The translations under genes and the position numbers were made by a program. Source: Erysipelotrichaceae bacterium (GTDB lineage: Bacteria; Bacillota_I; Bacilli_A; Erysipelotrichales; Erysipelotrichaceae). Taken from it: a stretch of 38,895 bases of DNA. Positions 8,195 to 17,339 of the stretch are shown here, piece by piece. Position 1 is the stretch's first letter; every line of letters starts with the position of its first letter. The notes under the pieces are model-generated. The model was not told where the DNA came from. It saw nothing but the letters and a program-made list of their open reading frames with translations, and did no database searches. Location of the stretch: NCBI GenBank assembly GCA_017473335.1, contig JAFULN010000019.1:1-38895 (forward strand). Direction: 5' to 3'.

Positions 8195-8320
8195 GCATTC
8201 GCGTGGAAGTGGGAGGTTGCTGGCACACCGACAGACGTTGTCATCGATGTGAAAATTCCAGGGAATTTCCGCAGAGCGAATCTGTCTATGAACAGAGATG
8301 AAATGAAGGAGGAAGATTTC
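8195..8320 (+). promoter_or_regulatory. Structured S10 operon 5' leader
   Basis: About 125 nt of leader lie between the predicted start site and rpsJ. Visible elements are CACA..GACA/TGTC..TGTG around 8224-8253, AAATTC/GAATTT with a CAGG loop around 8254-8269, and two mutually exclusive stems, CAGA/TCTG and TCTGT/ACAGA (about 8270-8296), just before the GGAGG. Alternative pairing near the ribosome binding site would suit autoregulation by a ribosomal protein, but I cannot assign it to a known leader family. Confidence 0.45.
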
Positions 8321-8632
8321 ATGGCAAAGAATAGCGTAAAAATTCGCTTAAAGGCATATGAGAGCAGATCACTTGATCAGGCAAGTGAAAAGATTGTTGC
8401 AGCAGCAACTTCTCATGGTGCTAAGAAAATTGTTGGTCCAGTTCCACTGCCAACTGAAAAACAGGTGGTAACAATTCTTCGTGCAGTTCACAAGTACAAA
8501 GATTCTCGTGAACAGTTCGAAATCCGTACTCATAAGAGATTAATCGAAATCGTTGGTCCGTCTAGCGAAACAATTGACAGCCTGAGCCGTCTTGAACTGC
8601 CTAGCGGAGTCGATATCGAAATCAAATTGTAA
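8321..8632 (+). CDS. rpsJ: 30S ribosomal protein S10
   Basis: A 103-aa protein of the small-subunit head, which also acts as NusE in transcription antitermination. The N-terminus [20 protein letters not shown] and the internal [11 protein letters not shown] are standard. The ATG at 8321 follows AAGGAGGAAGA; an upstream in-frame start at 8249 lies in the leader and is rejected. It is first in the S10-spc-alpha cluster. Confidence 0.98.
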   Translation: MAKNSVKIRLKAYESRSLDQASEKIVAAATSHGAKKIVGPVPLPTEKQVVTILRAVHKYKDSREQFEIRTHKRLIEIVGPSSETIDSLSRLELPSGVDIEIKL

Positions 8633-8651
8633 TTGGTGGAGGTAAAACATC

Positions 8652-9341
8652 ATGAAAGGAATCTTAGGAAGAAAGCTTGGCATGACACAGGTTTTCACAG
8701 TAGATGGCACACTGGTTCCAGTAACTGTTATCGAAGTAAAGCCAAATGTTGTCCTGCAGAAGAAGACAAATGAAATCGACGGCTACGAAGCTGTACAGCT
8801 GGGTCTTGAAGATTTGAGCGAAAAGGCTGCAAACAAGGCACAGAAGGGACATGCTTCAAAAGCTAACACTGCTGCAAAGCGCTTTGTCAGAGAATTCAAG
8901 TCTGAAGAACTGATGGCTCTGGAAGTTGGTGCAGAAGTGAAAGCAGATCTCTTTTCCGCTGGTGAAATCGTTGACGTTACTGGTGTCAGCAAAGGTCATG
9001 GTTACAGCGGAACAATCGTAAGAAACAACGCTGCTATGGGACCTAAGAGCCACGGTGGTTCTAAGAACATTAGACACATCGGTTCTCTGGCTACAACTGG
9101 CCGTAACAACGGACGTATCGAAAAGGGTACTATGATGGCTGGTCAGCACGGTTGCTTCACAACTACAAACCAGAATCTGGAAATTATCAAGGTTGATGCA
9201 GAAAACAACTACATCTTAGTTAAGGGTAATGTTCCAGGACCAAGACGTGGTCTGGTTGAAATCAAGACTACAGTAAAACGCGTTAAGAGCGTTCCTGCAA
9301 AAGAACTTGTTTCTTATGCAGTAAGTGAGGAGGCTAAGTAA
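8652..9341 (+). CDS. rplC: 50S ribosomal protein L3
   Basis: This 229-aa early-assembly protein reaches toward the peptidyl transferase centre. It starts MKGILGRKLGMTQVF and contains SKGHGYSGTIVRN and the long loop GRIEKGTMMAGQHG with the conserved Gln of L3. It is slightly longer than the Bacillus protein because of a basic C-terminal tail. GGAGG precedes the ATG. It overlaps rplD by one base (TAATG), which suggests translational coupling. Confidence 0.98.
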   Translation: MKGILGRKLGMTQVFTVDGTLVPVTVIEVKPNVVLQKKTNEIDGYEAVQLGLEDLSEKAANKAQKGHASKANTAAKRFVREFKSEELMALEVGAEVKADLFSAGEIVDVTGVSKGHGYSGTIVRNNAAMGPKSHGGSKNIRHIGSLATTGRNNGRIEKGTMMAGQHGCFTTTNQNLEIIKVDAENNYILVKGNVPGPRRGLVEIKTTVKRVKSVPAKELVSYAVSEEAK

Positions 9342-9970
9342 TGTCTACAGTTACAGTATACAGCTTGGAAGCCAAGGAAGTAAAAACTATTGAACTGGCT
9401 GATGAAGTATTTGGAATTACTCCTAATCAGCAGGCTATCTTCGATGCAGTCGTAATGCAGCAGGCTAGTCTTCGTCAGGGCACACATTCTACAAAGACAC
9501 GTGCTGAAGTAAGCGGTGGCGGTAAGAAGCCTTGGCGCCAGAAGGGCACAGGTCGTGCTCGTCAGGGTTCTACACGTGCTACTCAGTGGGTTGGCGGCGG
9601 AATCGCATTTGGTCCTAAGCCACGCAGCTACAGCTATAAGCTCAACCGCAAGGTACGTCGTCTGGCTCTGAGATCTGCTCTGTCAGAAAAGCTGGCAGCA
9701 GCAAATATGGTTGTTGTTGAAAATGTTAAGTTCGACGCAATCAAGACAAAAGAATTTGTCAAAGTTATGAATGCATTTGAACTGGAAACAAAGACACTGT
9801 TTGTTGTTGATGTTGAAGAAGATTTCGACAACGCATTCCTGTCAATGAGAAACATTCCAAATGCAATGATGCTGACAGTTGATGCTTTGAACACATTTGA
9901 CATTGTCAATGCGGACAAAGTTGTATTCACTGAAGCAGCTGCTGTTAAAGCTGGGGAGGTATGGGCTTAA
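9341..9970 (+). CDS. rplD: 50S ribosomal protein L4
   Basis: A 209-aa protein lining the peptide exit tunnel. The extended loop carries [19 protein letters not shown], the conserved tunnel segment where macrolide-resistance changes occur in other species; no obvious deletion is seen. In E. coli L4 represses the S10 operon. Its stop overlaps the rplW start (TAATG at 9968-9972). Confidence 0.98.
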   Translation: MSTVTVYSLEAKEVKTIELADEVFGITPNQQAIFDAVVMQQASLRQGTHSTKTRAEVSGGGKKPWRQKGTGRARQGSTRATQWVGGGIAFGPKPRSYSYKLNRKVRRLALRSALSEKLAAANMVVVENVKFDAIKTKEFVKVMNAFELETKTLFVVDVEEDFDNAFLSMRNIPNAMMLTVDALNTFDIVNADKVVFTEAAAVKAGEVWA

Positions 9971-10257
9971 TGAGTAACGCAAGAGATATCATCATCCGTC
10001 CTATTATCACTGAAAAGACAATGCAGCTGATGGATGCTGAAAATAAGATCACTTTCGAAGTTGCAAAGGGATCAAACAAAACAAACGTTCGCCAGGCTGT
10101 TGAAGAAATCTTCAATGTTAAGGTTGAATCAGTTAATATTCTGAACTGCCGCCCTAAGACAAAGAGAATGGGCCGCTACGTTGGTAAGACTAACGCAGTA
10201 AGAAAAGCTATCGTTAAGCTGCCTGCAGGTCAGGAAATCAAACTCTTCGAAGACTAA
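9970..10257 (+). CDS. rplW: 50S ribosomal protein L23
   Basis: This 95-aa protein at the tunnel exit is the docking site for trigger factor and SRP. The sequence begins [17 protein letters not shown], with the conserved RPIITEK. I chose ATG 9970: the GGGGAGG at 9953-9959 is correctly spaced for it but only 1 nt from the in-frame ATG at 9961. A 70-nt gap with a CGGGA/TCCCG hairpin separates it from rplB. Confidence 0.97.
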   Translation: MSNARDIIIRPIITEKTMQLMDAENKITFEVAKGSNKTNVRQAVEEIFNVKVESVNILNCRPKTKRMGRYVGKTNAVRKAIVKLPAGQEIKLFED

Positions 10258-10327
10258 TCGAAGACACATGTTATCGGGAGAAGATACGCTATTCCCGGAA
10301 AAGTTTGCGTAAGGAGGAAATTCCAAA

Positions 10328-11161
10328 ATGGCTATTAAAAAGTACAAACCGACGACTAATGGACGTCGCGGCATGACAAGTCTTGCATTTGACGAAATCA
10401 CTGCTGTTAAGCCTGAACGCTCACTGGTTGAAAACCTGAGCAAGACAGGTGGACGTAACAACACTGGTCGTATTACTACTCGTCATATCGGCGGCGGACA
10501 CAAGCGTCAGTACCGTCTGATTGACTTCAAGAGAAATAAAGATGCTATCCCTGCAGTGGTTGCTACAATCGAATACGATCCAAACCGTTCTGCAAACATC
10601 GCTCTGCTGAACTATGCAGATGGTGAAAAGAGATACATCCTGGCTCCTAAGGGGCTGAGCGTTGGAATGACTGTTGTATCTGGTGATGCAACTGACATCA
10701 AGGTAGGTAACTGCTGCCAGATGAAGAACATGCCAGAAGGTACATTTATTCACAACGTTGAACTGAAGCCTGGTAAGGGCGGACAGCTGGCAAGATCTGC
10801 TGGTGTTTCTGCTCAGATTCTGGGTATTGAAGATAAGTATGTTACACTGCGTCTTGCATCTGGTGAAGTACGTAAGGTGCTGGGTGTATGCCGCGCTACA
10901 GTTGGTATCGTTGGTAACGAAGACCACAGCCTGGTTAACCTGGGTAAAGCTGGTAGAACTCGTTGGACAGGTACTCGTCCTACAGTTCGTGGTTCTGTAA
11001 TGAACCCTAACGATCACCCTCACGGTGGTGGTGAAGGCCGCACTCCAATCGGACGTAAGTCTCCAATGACTCCATGGGGTAAGAAAGCTATGGGTGTCAA
11101 GACACGTAAGACGAAGAATGCTTCTAATAAGCTGATCGTAAGACGTCGTAACGGTAAGTAA
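10328..11161 (+). CDS. rplB: 50S ribosomal protein L2
   Basis: A 277-aa core 23S rRNA-binding protein required for subunit association and the peptidyl transferase centre. It starts [16 protein letters not shown] and contains the C-terminal [17 protein letters not shown] with the essential His of L2. AAGGAGG precedes the ATG. Length is normal. Confidence 0.98.
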   Translation: MAIKKYKPTTNGRRGMTSLAFDEITAVKPERSLVENLSKTGGRNNTGRITTRHIGGGHKRQYRLIDFKRNKDAIPAVVATIEYDPNRSANIALLNYADGEKRYILAPKGLSVGMTVVSGDATDIKVGNCCQMKNMPEGTFIHNVELKPGKGGQLARSAGVSAQILGIEDKYVTLRLASGEVRKVLGVCRATVGIVGNEDHSLVNLGKAGRTRWTGTRPTVRGSVMNPNDHPHGGGEGRTPIGRKSPMTPWGKKAMGVKTRKTKNASNKLIVRRRNGK

Positions 11162-11181
11162 GCGAAAGGAAGGAAAAAGAA

Positions 11182-11451
11182 ATGAGTCGTAGTTTGAAAA
11201 AAGGTCCATTCGTAGATGAACACCTGATGAAAAAGGTAGACGCTCTGAATGCCGCTAATAAAAAAGAAGTTATCAAGACATGGTCTCGTCGTTCAACAAT
11301 TTTCCCAAGCTTCGTTGAACACACATTTGCCGTATATAACGGTAAGGAACATGTTCCAGTTTATGTAACTGAAGATATGGTTGGACATAAGCTGGGTGAA
11401 TTCGTCCCAACTCGCAAGTTTGGCGGTCATGGCGACGATAAGAAGGCGTAG
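11182..11451 (+). CDS. rpsS: 30S ribosomal protein S19
   Basis: An 89-aa protein of the small-subunit head that forms a complex with S13. It starts [15 protein letters not shown] and contains the TWSRRSTI and [14 protein letters not shown] motifs. Spacing to rplB is 20 nt. It has the usual position in the S10 operon. Confidence 0.98.
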   Translation: MSRSLKKGPFVDEHLMKKVDALNAANKKEVIKTWSRRSTIFPSFVEHTFAVYNGKEHVPVYVTEDMVGHKLGEFVPTRKFGGHGDDKKA

Positions 11452-11464
11452 GAGGTAGTTAGAC

Positions 11465-11797
11465 GTGGAAGTTAAAGCAACAGCAAAAACAGTACGTATT
11501 GCTCCTCGTAAGGTAAGATTGGTTCTTGACCTGGTACGCGGAAAAGACGTGAAGGAAGCTGCAGCAATTCTGCAGTTCACTCCAAACCATGCAGCAGATG
11601 CAGTTGCAAAGGTTTTGAAGTCAGCAGTAGCAAACGCTACTAACAATCACTCACTCGATGAAAGCAAGCTGTTTGTTAAGGCGTGCTATGCTAACGAAGG
11701 AGTTACAATGAAGCGTTTCATGCCTCGTGCAAAAGGAAGCGCAAGTGCAATTATGAAGCGCACAAGCCACATCACTGTTGTGGTTGAAGAACGCTAG
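11465..11797 (+). CDS. rplV: 50S ribosomal protein L22
   Basis: This 110-aa tunnel protein starts at a GTG codon (11465) behind GGAGG. The core [18 protein letters not shown] and the beta-hairpin tip [14 protein letters not shown] are conserved, as is the C-terminal [11 protein letters not shown]. It has no visible tunnel-loop insertion. Confidence 0.97.
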   Translation: MEVKATAKTVRIAPRKVRLVLDLVRGKDVKEAAAILQFTPNHAADAVAKVLKSAVANATNNHSLDESKLFVKACYANEGVTMKRFMPRAKGSASAIMKRTSHITVVVEER

Positions 11798-11811
11798 GAA
11801 GGGAGAACACA

Positions 11812-12591
11812 ATGGGTCAGAAAGTAAGTCCAATTGGAATGCGTATTGGTGTCATCCGCGATTGGGAAAGCCGCTGGTATGCTGAAAAGGATTATGGAAC
11901 ATATCTTCTGGAAGATAACAAAATCCGTGAATTCCTGAACAAGGAACTGCACGATGCTTATGTTTCCAGAGTTGAAATCGAACGTTCAAAGAACCGTGTT
12001 GAAATCATCATTCGTGCTGCTCGTCCAGGCGTAATCGTTGGTACAAACGGTGACAATGTAACAGCTCTGAAGAAGAAGCTGGAAAAGCTCTGCGGAGGCA
12101 AGCATGTAAACATCCGCGCAGTTGAAGTTGCAAATCCAGATTTGGATGCTCATCTGGTTGCTCGCAAGATTGCTGAACAGCTGGAACAGCGTGCAAGCTT
12201 CAGAACTGCTCAGAAGCGTGCTATTCAGCAGACAATGCGTTCAGGCGCTAAGGGAATCAAGACTATGGTTTCTGGACGTCTGGGTGGTGCAGATATCGCT
12301 CGTAGCGAAGGCTACTCTGAAGGCGTAGTTCCTCTGCATACACTGCGCAGCGACATCGATTATGCAATCGTTGAAGCAATGACAACTTACGGCAAACTGG
12401 GCGTTAAAGTTTGGATCTGCCGTGGTGAAGTTCTGCCAGGACAGATGGTTGTAGAACCTGAAGCTCCAAAGAACAATCAGAGAAACGACCGTCGTCGTGG
12501 AAACAGAGATCGTCGTCCTCGTAACAACGAAGGAAGACCAGCTCGCCGCAGCGAAGCTGCTAAGAGCGAATCTGTTGAGGGAGGTAACTAA
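11812..12591 (+). CDS. rpsC: 30S ribosomal protein S3 with an extended basic tail
   Basis: This S3 protein at the mRNA entry site starts [20 protein letters not shown], has a KH domain with [14 protein letters not shown], and ends its conserved core at about residue 217 ([11 protein letters not shown]). At 259 aa it is about 40 residues longer than Bacillus S3. The extra tail is rich in Arg, Asn and Glu (for example [18 protein letters not shown]), probably disordered and RNA-binding. The GGGAGG that serves rplP lies inside its last codons. Confidence 0.97.
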   Translation: MGQKVSPIGMRIGVIRDWESRWYAEKDYGTYLLEDNKIREFLNKELHDAYVSRVEIERSKNRVEIIIRAARPGVIVGTNGDNVTALKKKLEKLCGGKHVNIRAVEVANPDLDAHLVARKIAEQLEQRASFRTAQKRAIQQTMRSGAKGIKTMVSGRLGGADIARSEGYSEGVVPLHTLRSDIDYAIVEAMTTYGKLGVKVWICRGEVLPGQMVVEPEAPKNNQRNDRRRGNRDRRPRNNEGRPARRSEAAKSESVEGGN

Positions 12592-12593
12592 TC

Positions 12594-13010
12594 ATGTTAA
12601 TGCCTAACAGAACTAAATATAGAAGACCTCATCGCTTGAGCCATGAAGGTCGTTCAAAGGCTGGACGCACTGTAGTATTCGGCGAATATGGCCTGATGGC
12701 TGAATCTGGTGCTTATGTAAGTAACCGTCAGATTGAAGCTGCCCGTGTTGCTATGACACGTTATATGAAGCGTGGTGGTCAGGTTTGGATTAAAATCTTC
12801 CCTCATCTGGCAATCACAAAGAAACCACTTGAAGTACGTATGGGATCTGGTAAAGGTGCACCTGAAGGTTGGGTTGCAGTTGTTCAGCCAGGCCGCATCA
12901 TGTTCGAAGTTGGTGGTGTAAGCGAAGAAATCGCACGTGAAGCTCTGCGTCTGGCTTCTCACAAGCTGCCAGTTAAGTGCAAGTTCGTGCGTAAAGGTGA
13001 GGTGGAATAG
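12594..13010 (+). CDS. rplP: 50S ribosomal protein L16
   Basis: A 138-aa protein near the A-site tRNA elbow. It starts [19 protein letters not shown], so the first ATG (12594) gives the usual MLMP form. It contains [15 protein letters not shown] and ends [14 protein letters not shown]. It sits 2 nt after rpsC. Confidence 0.98.
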   Translation: MLMPNRTKYRRPHRLSHEGRSKAGRTVVFGEYGLMAESGAYVSNRQIEAARVAMTRYMKRGGQVWIKIFPHLAITKKPLEVRMGSGKGAPEGWVAVVQPGRIMFEVGGVSEEIAREALRLASHKLPVKCKFVRKGEVE

Positions 13011-13012
13011 TC

Positions 13013-13213
13013 ATGAACGTTAAAGAAATTAGAACAAAAAGCAATGCAGAATTGCTGAAAGAAATCGATTCTTTGAAGGAAGAACTGTTCAACCTGCGTT
13101 TCCAGCAGGCAACTGGTCAGCTTGACAATCCTGCTCGTATGAGAGAAGTCAAGAAGACAATTGCACGTATTAAAACAGTGATCACTGAGCGTGAACTCAG
13201 TGACGCACAGTAA
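13013..13213 (+). CDS. rpmC: 50S ribosomal protein L29
   Basis: A 66-aa two-helix protein near the tunnel exit. It starts [17 protein letters not shown] and contains [17 protein letters not shown], the L29 signature. It lies 2 nt after rplP, with GAGGTGG as its ribosome binding site inside the end of rplP. Confidence 0.97.
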   Translation: MNVKEIRTKSNAELLKEIDSLKEELFNLRFQQATGQLDNPARMREVKKTIARIKTVITERELSDAQ

Positions 13214-13226
13214 GGAGGTCAAGTGA

Positions 13227-13487
13227 ATGGAAAGATCTAGCCGTAAAGTACTGCGCGGTAAAGTGGTATCTGATAAGATGGACAAGTCCATCGTTGTAGA
13301 AGTTGCTACAAACAAGTCTCATCCACTTTACTCTAAGCGTGTTAAATACTCAGTAAAAATCAAAGCTCATGACGAAAACAATGAAGCTAAGATGGGTGAT
13401 ATCGTAGAAATTATGGAAACTCGTCCACTTTCTGCGACTAAGCACTTCCGTCTGGTGAAAATCGTTGAAAAAGCTGTAATTCTTTAA
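13227..13487 (+). CDS. rpsQ: 30S ribosomal protein S17
   Basis: An 86-aa OB-fold primary 16S rRNA binder. It has the core [19 protein letters not shown] and the C-terminal signature [27 protein letters not shown] precedes the ATG, 13 nt after rpmC. Confidence 0.98.
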   Translation: MERSSRKVLRGKVVSDKMDKSIVVEVATNKSHPLYSKRVKYSVKIKAHDENNEAKMGDIVEIMETRPLSATKHFRLVKIVEKAVIL

Positions 13488-13507
13488 GAACCAGGAGGAT
13501 ATGAAAG

Positions 13508-13876
13508 ATGATTCAGAATGAAAGCAGATTAAAAGTTGCTGACAACACTGGTGCTAAGGAATTGCTGGTAATCCGCTGCCTTGGCGGTTCCGTTCGCAAA
13601 ACAGCTAGCATCGGCGATATCGTTGTATGTGCAGTAAAAGAAGCAGCTCCAGGTGGAACTGTTAAAAAAGGTGATGTAGTTAAATGTGTTGTTGTAAGAA
13701 CTAAGTACGGTATCCGCCGTGAAAATGGTTCTTACATCAAGTTTGACGAAAATGCAGCAGTTATCATCAAGGATGATAAGACACCAAAGGGTACTCGTAT
13801 TTTCGGCCCTGTTGCAAGAGAACTTCGTGACAAAGACTTCATGAAAATCGTGTCTTTGGCACCTGAAGTGTTATAG
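13508..13876 (+). CDS. rplN: 50S ribosomal protein L14
   Basis: A 122-aa protein of the intersubunit face, also the docking site of silencing factor RsfS. It starts [19 protein letters not shown] and ends IVSLAPEVL, both diagnostic. CAGGAGG precedes the ATG. Confidence 0.98.
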   Translation: MIQNESRLKVADNTGAKELLVIRCLGGSVRKTASIGDIVVCAVKEAAPGGTVKKGDVVKCVVVRTKYGIRRENGSYIKFDENAAVIIKDDKTPKGTRIFGPVARELRDKDFMKIVSLAPEVL

Positions 13877-13893
13877 TAGGAGGTGGCTTTAGC

Positions 13894-14229
13894 ATGAAAA
13901 TCAAAAAAGGTGATACAGTTAAGGTCATCACAGGACATTACAAGGGAACAATCGGCGAAGTAATCGCTGTATATCCTAAGGAAGAAAAAGTTGTTGTTGA
14001 AGGTGTCAATATGATCAAAAAGGCACTGAAACCAACTCAGGCAAATCCTGATGGTGGCATTATCGAAAAAGAAGCTCCAATTCACGTTTCTAACGTCATG
14101 GCTTATGATTCAAAAGCTAAGACTGCCAGCCGTGTTGGTTACAAGATTGAAACTAACAAGAAAGGCGAAACTGAAAAGGTTCGCGTATACAAGAAGACTG
14201 GTAAAGTAATCAAGGGAGGTAAGAAGTAA
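13894..14229 (+). CDS. rplX: 50S ribosomal protein L24
   Basis: A 111-aa assembly initiator with an N-terminal KOW motif ([19 protein letters not shown]) and the later conserved [18 protein letters not shown]. It is slightly longer than the Bacillus protein because of a Lys-rich tail. Its stop overlaps the rplE start by one base (TAATG), indicating coupling. Confidence 0.97.
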   Translation: MKIKKGDTVKVITGHYKGTIGEVIAVYPKEEKVVVEGVNMIKKALKPTQANPDGGIIEKEAPIHVSNVMAYDSKAKTASRVGYKIETNKKGETEKVRVYKKTGKVIKGGKK

Positions 14230-14768
14230 TGAACCGCTTACAGGAAAAGTATAAGAATACAGTAGTTGCAAACCTGACTAAGCAGTTCAACTACACAACT
14301 GTAATGCAGTGCCCTAAGATTGAAAAAGTTGTAATCAACATTGGTGTTGGTGAAGCTATTTCAAATCCAAAGGTTCTGGATGAAGCAGTTGCTGAACTGA
14401 CTCAGATTGCTGGTCAGAAGCCAGTTATTACACGCGCTAAGAAGTCAATCGCAAACTTCAAGCTGCGTGAAGGTATGCCAATTGGTTGTAAGGTAACTCT
14501 GCGTGGAGAAAAGATGTATGAATTCCTTGATAAGCTGTTCAACATTACTCTGCCACGTGTTCGTGACTTCCATGGTGTAAGCACTACAGCATTTGATGGC
14601 CGTGGTAACTATACTCTGGGTGTTAAAGAACAGATTATCTTCCCAGAAATTCAGTACGATAAGGTTAACAAGCTCCGTGGTATGGATATTGTTATCGTTA
14701 CTACTGCAAATACAAACGAAGAAGCAAAGGCTTTGCTCAAAGAAATGGGCATGCCTTTCGCTAAGTAA
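14229..14768 (+). CDS. rplE: 50S ribosomal protein L5
   Basis: A 179-aa 5S rRNA-binding protein of the central protuberance. It starts [13 protein letters not shown] and has [14 protein letters not shown], the conserved [12 protein letters not shown], and [11 protein letters not shown] near the end. The ribosome binding site GGGAGG lies in the end of rplX. Confidence 0.98.
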   Translation: MNRLQEKYKNTVVANLTKQFNYTTVMQCPKIEKVVINIGVGEAISNPKVLDEAVAELTQIAGQKPVITRAKKSIANFKLREGMPIGCKVTLRGEKMYEFLDKLFNITLPRVRDFHGVSTTAFDGRGNYTLGVKEQIIFPEIQYDKVNKLRGMDIVIVTTANTNEEAKALLKEMGMPFAK

Positions 14769-14784
14769 TTAGGAGGACAATGAA

Positions 14785-14970
14785 ATGGCAAAGACATCTA
14801 TGATCAATAAGCAGCAGCGTCCTCAGAAATTCAAAGTTCGCGAATATACACGTTGCGAACGTTGCGGACGTCCGCATTCAGTACTGCGCAAGTACAAAAT
14901 CTGCCGTATTTGCTTCCGTGAACTGGCTTACAAGGGCCAGATTCCAGGAGTGAAGAAGGCTAGCTGGTAA
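14785..14970 (+). CDS. rpsZ: 30S ribosomal protein S14, zinc-binding type Z
   Basis: This 61-aa protein carries a four-cysteine zinc site, Cys24, Cys27, Cys40 and Cys43, in [20 protein letters not shown]. This is the short C+ form typical of Bacillota, as opposed to the longer zinc-free S14. TAGGAGG precedes the ATG. A zinc-independent paralogue could exist elsewhere, as in Bacillus, but not in this window. Confidence 0.97.
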   Translation: MAKTSMINKQQRPQKFKVREYTRCERCGRPHSVLRKYKICRICFRELAYKGQIPGVKKASW

Positions 14971-14984
14971 GGAGGACACGAGAA

Positions 14985-15389
14985 ATGATGAATATGACTG
15001 ATCCAATTGCAGATATGCTTACTAGAATCCGTAACGGTGTTCAGGCTCGTCACGAATCTGTCGAAGTACCTGCATCTAAAATGAAACTTGAAATCGCAAA
15101 GATCCTGAAGGAAGAAGGATATATCACTTCTTACTCAGTTGAAGGTGAAACAGTATCAGAAAAGATGATTCACATCGTCTTGAAGTATGGCCCTAACAAA
15201 GAAAAGGTCATCACTGGTATTAAGAGAATCTCTAAACCTGGTCTGCGCGTTTATGCTAAGGGCGATTCAGTACCTCGCGTATTGAACGGTCTGGGTATTG
15301 CAATCATCTCTACTTCTCAGGGCTTGATGACTGATAGAGACGCTAGAAAGAATCACGCTGGCGGAGAAGTAGTTGCCTACGTTTGGTAA
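14985..15389 (+). CDS. rpsH: 30S ribosomal protein S8
   Basis: A 134-aa central-domain 16S rRNA binder, and the spc operon repressor in E. coli. It contains [14 protein letters not shown] at the N-terminus and [21 protein letters not shown] near the C-terminus. ATG 14985 is 9 nt after AAGGAGG; an ATG three codons later is also possible but less well spaced. Confidence 0.97.
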   Translation: MMNMTDPIADMLTRIRNGVQARHESVEVPASKMKLEIAKILKEEGYITSYSVEGETVSEKMIHIVLKYGPNKEKVITGIKRISKPGLRVYAKGDSVPRVLNGLGIAIISTSQGLMTDRDARKNHAGGEVVAYVW

Positions 15390-15416
15390 TTAGAACATCG
15401 AAAGGAAATATAGAAA

Positions 15417-15962
15417 ATGTCACGTATCGGGAATAAGGCGATTACCATTCCTGCAGGCGTTGAAGTTTCAATCGCTGCAGGTAATGAGGTGACTGTAAAA
15501 GGTCCTAAGGGAACTTTGACACGTCAGTTTAGTCCATTAATGGAAATCAAACTGGACGGAGCAGTAATTACTGTTGTTCGTCCAAACGATGAAAAGCATA
15601 CAAAGCAGCTGCACGGAACAACTCGTGCTCTGCTGAACAACATGGTTGAAGGTGTGTCTGCAGGATACAAGCGCGAATTGGAAATCGTAGGTATCGGTTT
15701 CCGTGCTGCAGTATCTGGCAAGAAGCTGACTTTGAACGTTGGTTACTCTCATCCAGTTGAATTCAATGTTGAAGAAGGTTTGACAGTAACTTGTCCTACA
15801 AATACAACAATCGTTGTTGAAGGTATTGACAAGCAGCGCGTTGGCGAATTATCTGCAAACATTCGTGCAACTAGAAAACCAGAACCTTATAAAGGTAAAG
15901 GTATTCGTTACAAAGGTGAAATCGTACGCCGTAAAGAAGGTAAAACGGCTGGTAAGAAATAG
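15417..15962 (+). CDS. rplF: 50S ribosomal protein L6
   Basis: A 181-aa protein near the factor-binding site, with two L6 repeats. It starts [17 protein letters not shown] and has the C-terminal signature [16 protein letters not shown], followed by a basic end. GAAAGGAAA precedes the ATG. Confidence 0.98.
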   Translation: MSRIGNKAITIPAGVEVSIAAGNEVTVKGPKGTLTRQFSPLMEIKLDGAVITVVRPNDEKHTKQLHGTTRALLNNMVEGVSAGYKRELEIVGIGFRAAVSGKKLTLNVGYSHPVEFNVEEGLTVTCPTNTTIVVEGIDKQRVGELSANIRATRKPEPYKGKGIRYKGEIVRRKEGKTAGKK

Positions 15963-15980
15963 TGGGAAAGGAGATAGAAC

Positions 15981-16337
15981 ATGCTTAAGAAAGTTAGTAA
16001 AAATGAAGAAAGAACTCGTCGTCATGCACGTGTTCGTACTAAGATCAATGGTACTCCAGAACGCCCACGTCTTAATGTATTCCGCTCAAACGCTCACATC
16101 CATGCTCAGATCATCGATGATGTAAACGGCAAGACACTTGTTGCAGCATCAAGCGTAGAAATGAAGCTGGCTAACGGCGGTAATGTGGAAGCTGCTAAAG
16201 CAGTTGGTGCAGAAGTTGCAAAACGTGCTTTGGAAGCAAATATCACTGAAGTAGTATTTGATCGTGGTGGTTATGTTTACCACGGACGTGTCCAGGCTTT
16301 GGCTGATGCAGCTAGAGAAGCCGGACTGAAATTCTAG
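15981..16337 (+). CDS. rplR: 50S ribosomal protein L18
   Basis: A 118-aa 5S rRNA-binding protein. It contains [20 protein letters not shown] and ends [20 protein letters not shown](EAGLKF), typical of bacterial L18. AAGGAG precedes the ATG, 18 nt after rplF. Confidence 0.98.
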   Translation: MLKKVSKNEERTRRHARVRTKINGTPERPRLNVFRSNAHIHAQIIDDVNGKTLVAASSVEMKLANGGNVEAAKAVGAEVAKRALEANITEVVFDRGGYVYHGRVQALADAAREAGLKF

Positions 16338-16349
16338 GAGGACACAGAC

Positions 16350-16877
16350 ATGGAACGTAAACCAATGGAACGTAGACCAAGAAGAGTTGAACGCGAAAAA
16401 GAATTTGAAGAACGCGTAGTTGTTATCAACCGTGTCAGCAAGACAGTTAAGGGTGGACGCCGTATGCGTTTCTCTGCACTGGTTGTTGTCGGTGATAAGA
16501 AGGGCCGTGTAGGCTTCGGCACAGGAAAGGCAAACGAAGTTCCTGATGCAATCAAAAAGGCACTTGAAGATGCTAAGAAGAATGTATTCCGTGTACCTCT
16601 GGTAAATAACGGATCAACTATTCCTCATGAAGTAACAGGTGTTTATGGTGCTGGTGAAGTATTCCTTCGCCCAGCAACAGAAGGTACTGGGGTAATCGCT
16701 GGTGGTCCTGTACGTGCCGTACTGGAACTGGCTGGTGTAAATGATGTATTGTCAAAGTGCATCGGAAGCCGTACTCCAATCAACGTAGTTCGTGCTACAA
16801 TCACTGCTCTGCAGTCATTGAAGACTGTAAATGGTGTTGCTAAGCTGCGTGAAAAGAAAGTGGAAGAAATCCGCTAG
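16350..16877 (+). CDS. rpsE: 30S ribosomal protein S5
   Basis: A 175-aa protein at the mRNA entry tunnel, affecting fidelity. It has an S5 N-terminal domain with [18 protein letters not shown] (the loop where spectinomycin resistance arises in other species looks normal) and a C-terminal domain with [13 protein letters not shown]. The N-terminus has an Arg-rich extension of about 10 residues. The next gene is rplO after 20 nt; the usual rpmD (L30) is missing between them. Confidence 0.97.
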   Translation: MERKPMERRPRRVEREKEFEERVVVINRVSKTVKGGRRMRFSALVVVGDKKGRVGFGTGKANEVPDAIKKALEDAKKNVFRVPLVNNGSTIPHEVTGVYGAGEVFLRPATEGTGVIAGGPVRAVLELAGVNDVLSKCIGSRTPINVVRATITALQSLKTVNGVAKLREKKVEEIR

Positions 16878-16897
16878 TCGACGAGGAGGTTACTGAG

Positions 16898-17338
16898 ATG
16901 AAGTTAAATGAATTAAAGTATACAGATGGTGCTCGTCGCGAATCTAAGAGAATCGGTCGAGGACATGGTTCTGGTAATGGTAAGACAGCTGGTAAGGGAC
17001 ATAAGGGTCAGAACGCTCGTTCAGGCGGCGGTGTAGCTCTTGGTTTCGAAGGTGGTCAGACACCACTTTACAGACGTCTGCCTAAACGTGGTTTTACAAA
17101 CTACACTCGCAAGGAACTTGCAACAGTTAATGTTGGTTCACTGAACTGCTTTGAAGATGGAACAACTGTTACAGTTGAAATGCTGCTGGCTACTAAGCTG
17201 GTTCGCAAGCAGCTGGACGGCGTTAAAGTTCTGGGCGTTGGAGAATTGACTAAGAAACTGACTGTTCAGGCTCATGCATTCTCAAAATCAGCAAAAGAAG
17301 CAATTGAAAAAGCAGGCGGAAATGCTGAGGTGATCTAA
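16898..17338 (+). CDS. rplO: 50S ribosomal protein L15
   Basis: A 146-aa late-assembly protein. The Gly-rich N-terminal extension [20 protein letters not shown] and the [10 protein letters not shown] block are diagnostic. CGAGGAGG precedes the ATG. secY begins 2 nt after it, so the two are tightly coupled. Confidence 0.98.
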   Translation: MKLNELKYTDGARRESKRIGRGHGSGNGKTAGKGHKGQNARSGGGVALGFEGGQTPLYRRLPKRGFTNYTRKELATVNVGSLNCFEDGTTVTVEMLLATKLVRKQLDGVKVLGVGELTKKLTVQAHAFSKSAKEAIEKAGGNAEVI

Positions 17339-17339
17339 C

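Noticed and set aside
10421-11209. A 262-codon open frame on the minus strand opposite rplB
   Set aside because: It covers the certain rplB gene, has no start signals and gives a Ser/Thr/Cys-rich translation typical of antisense shadows.
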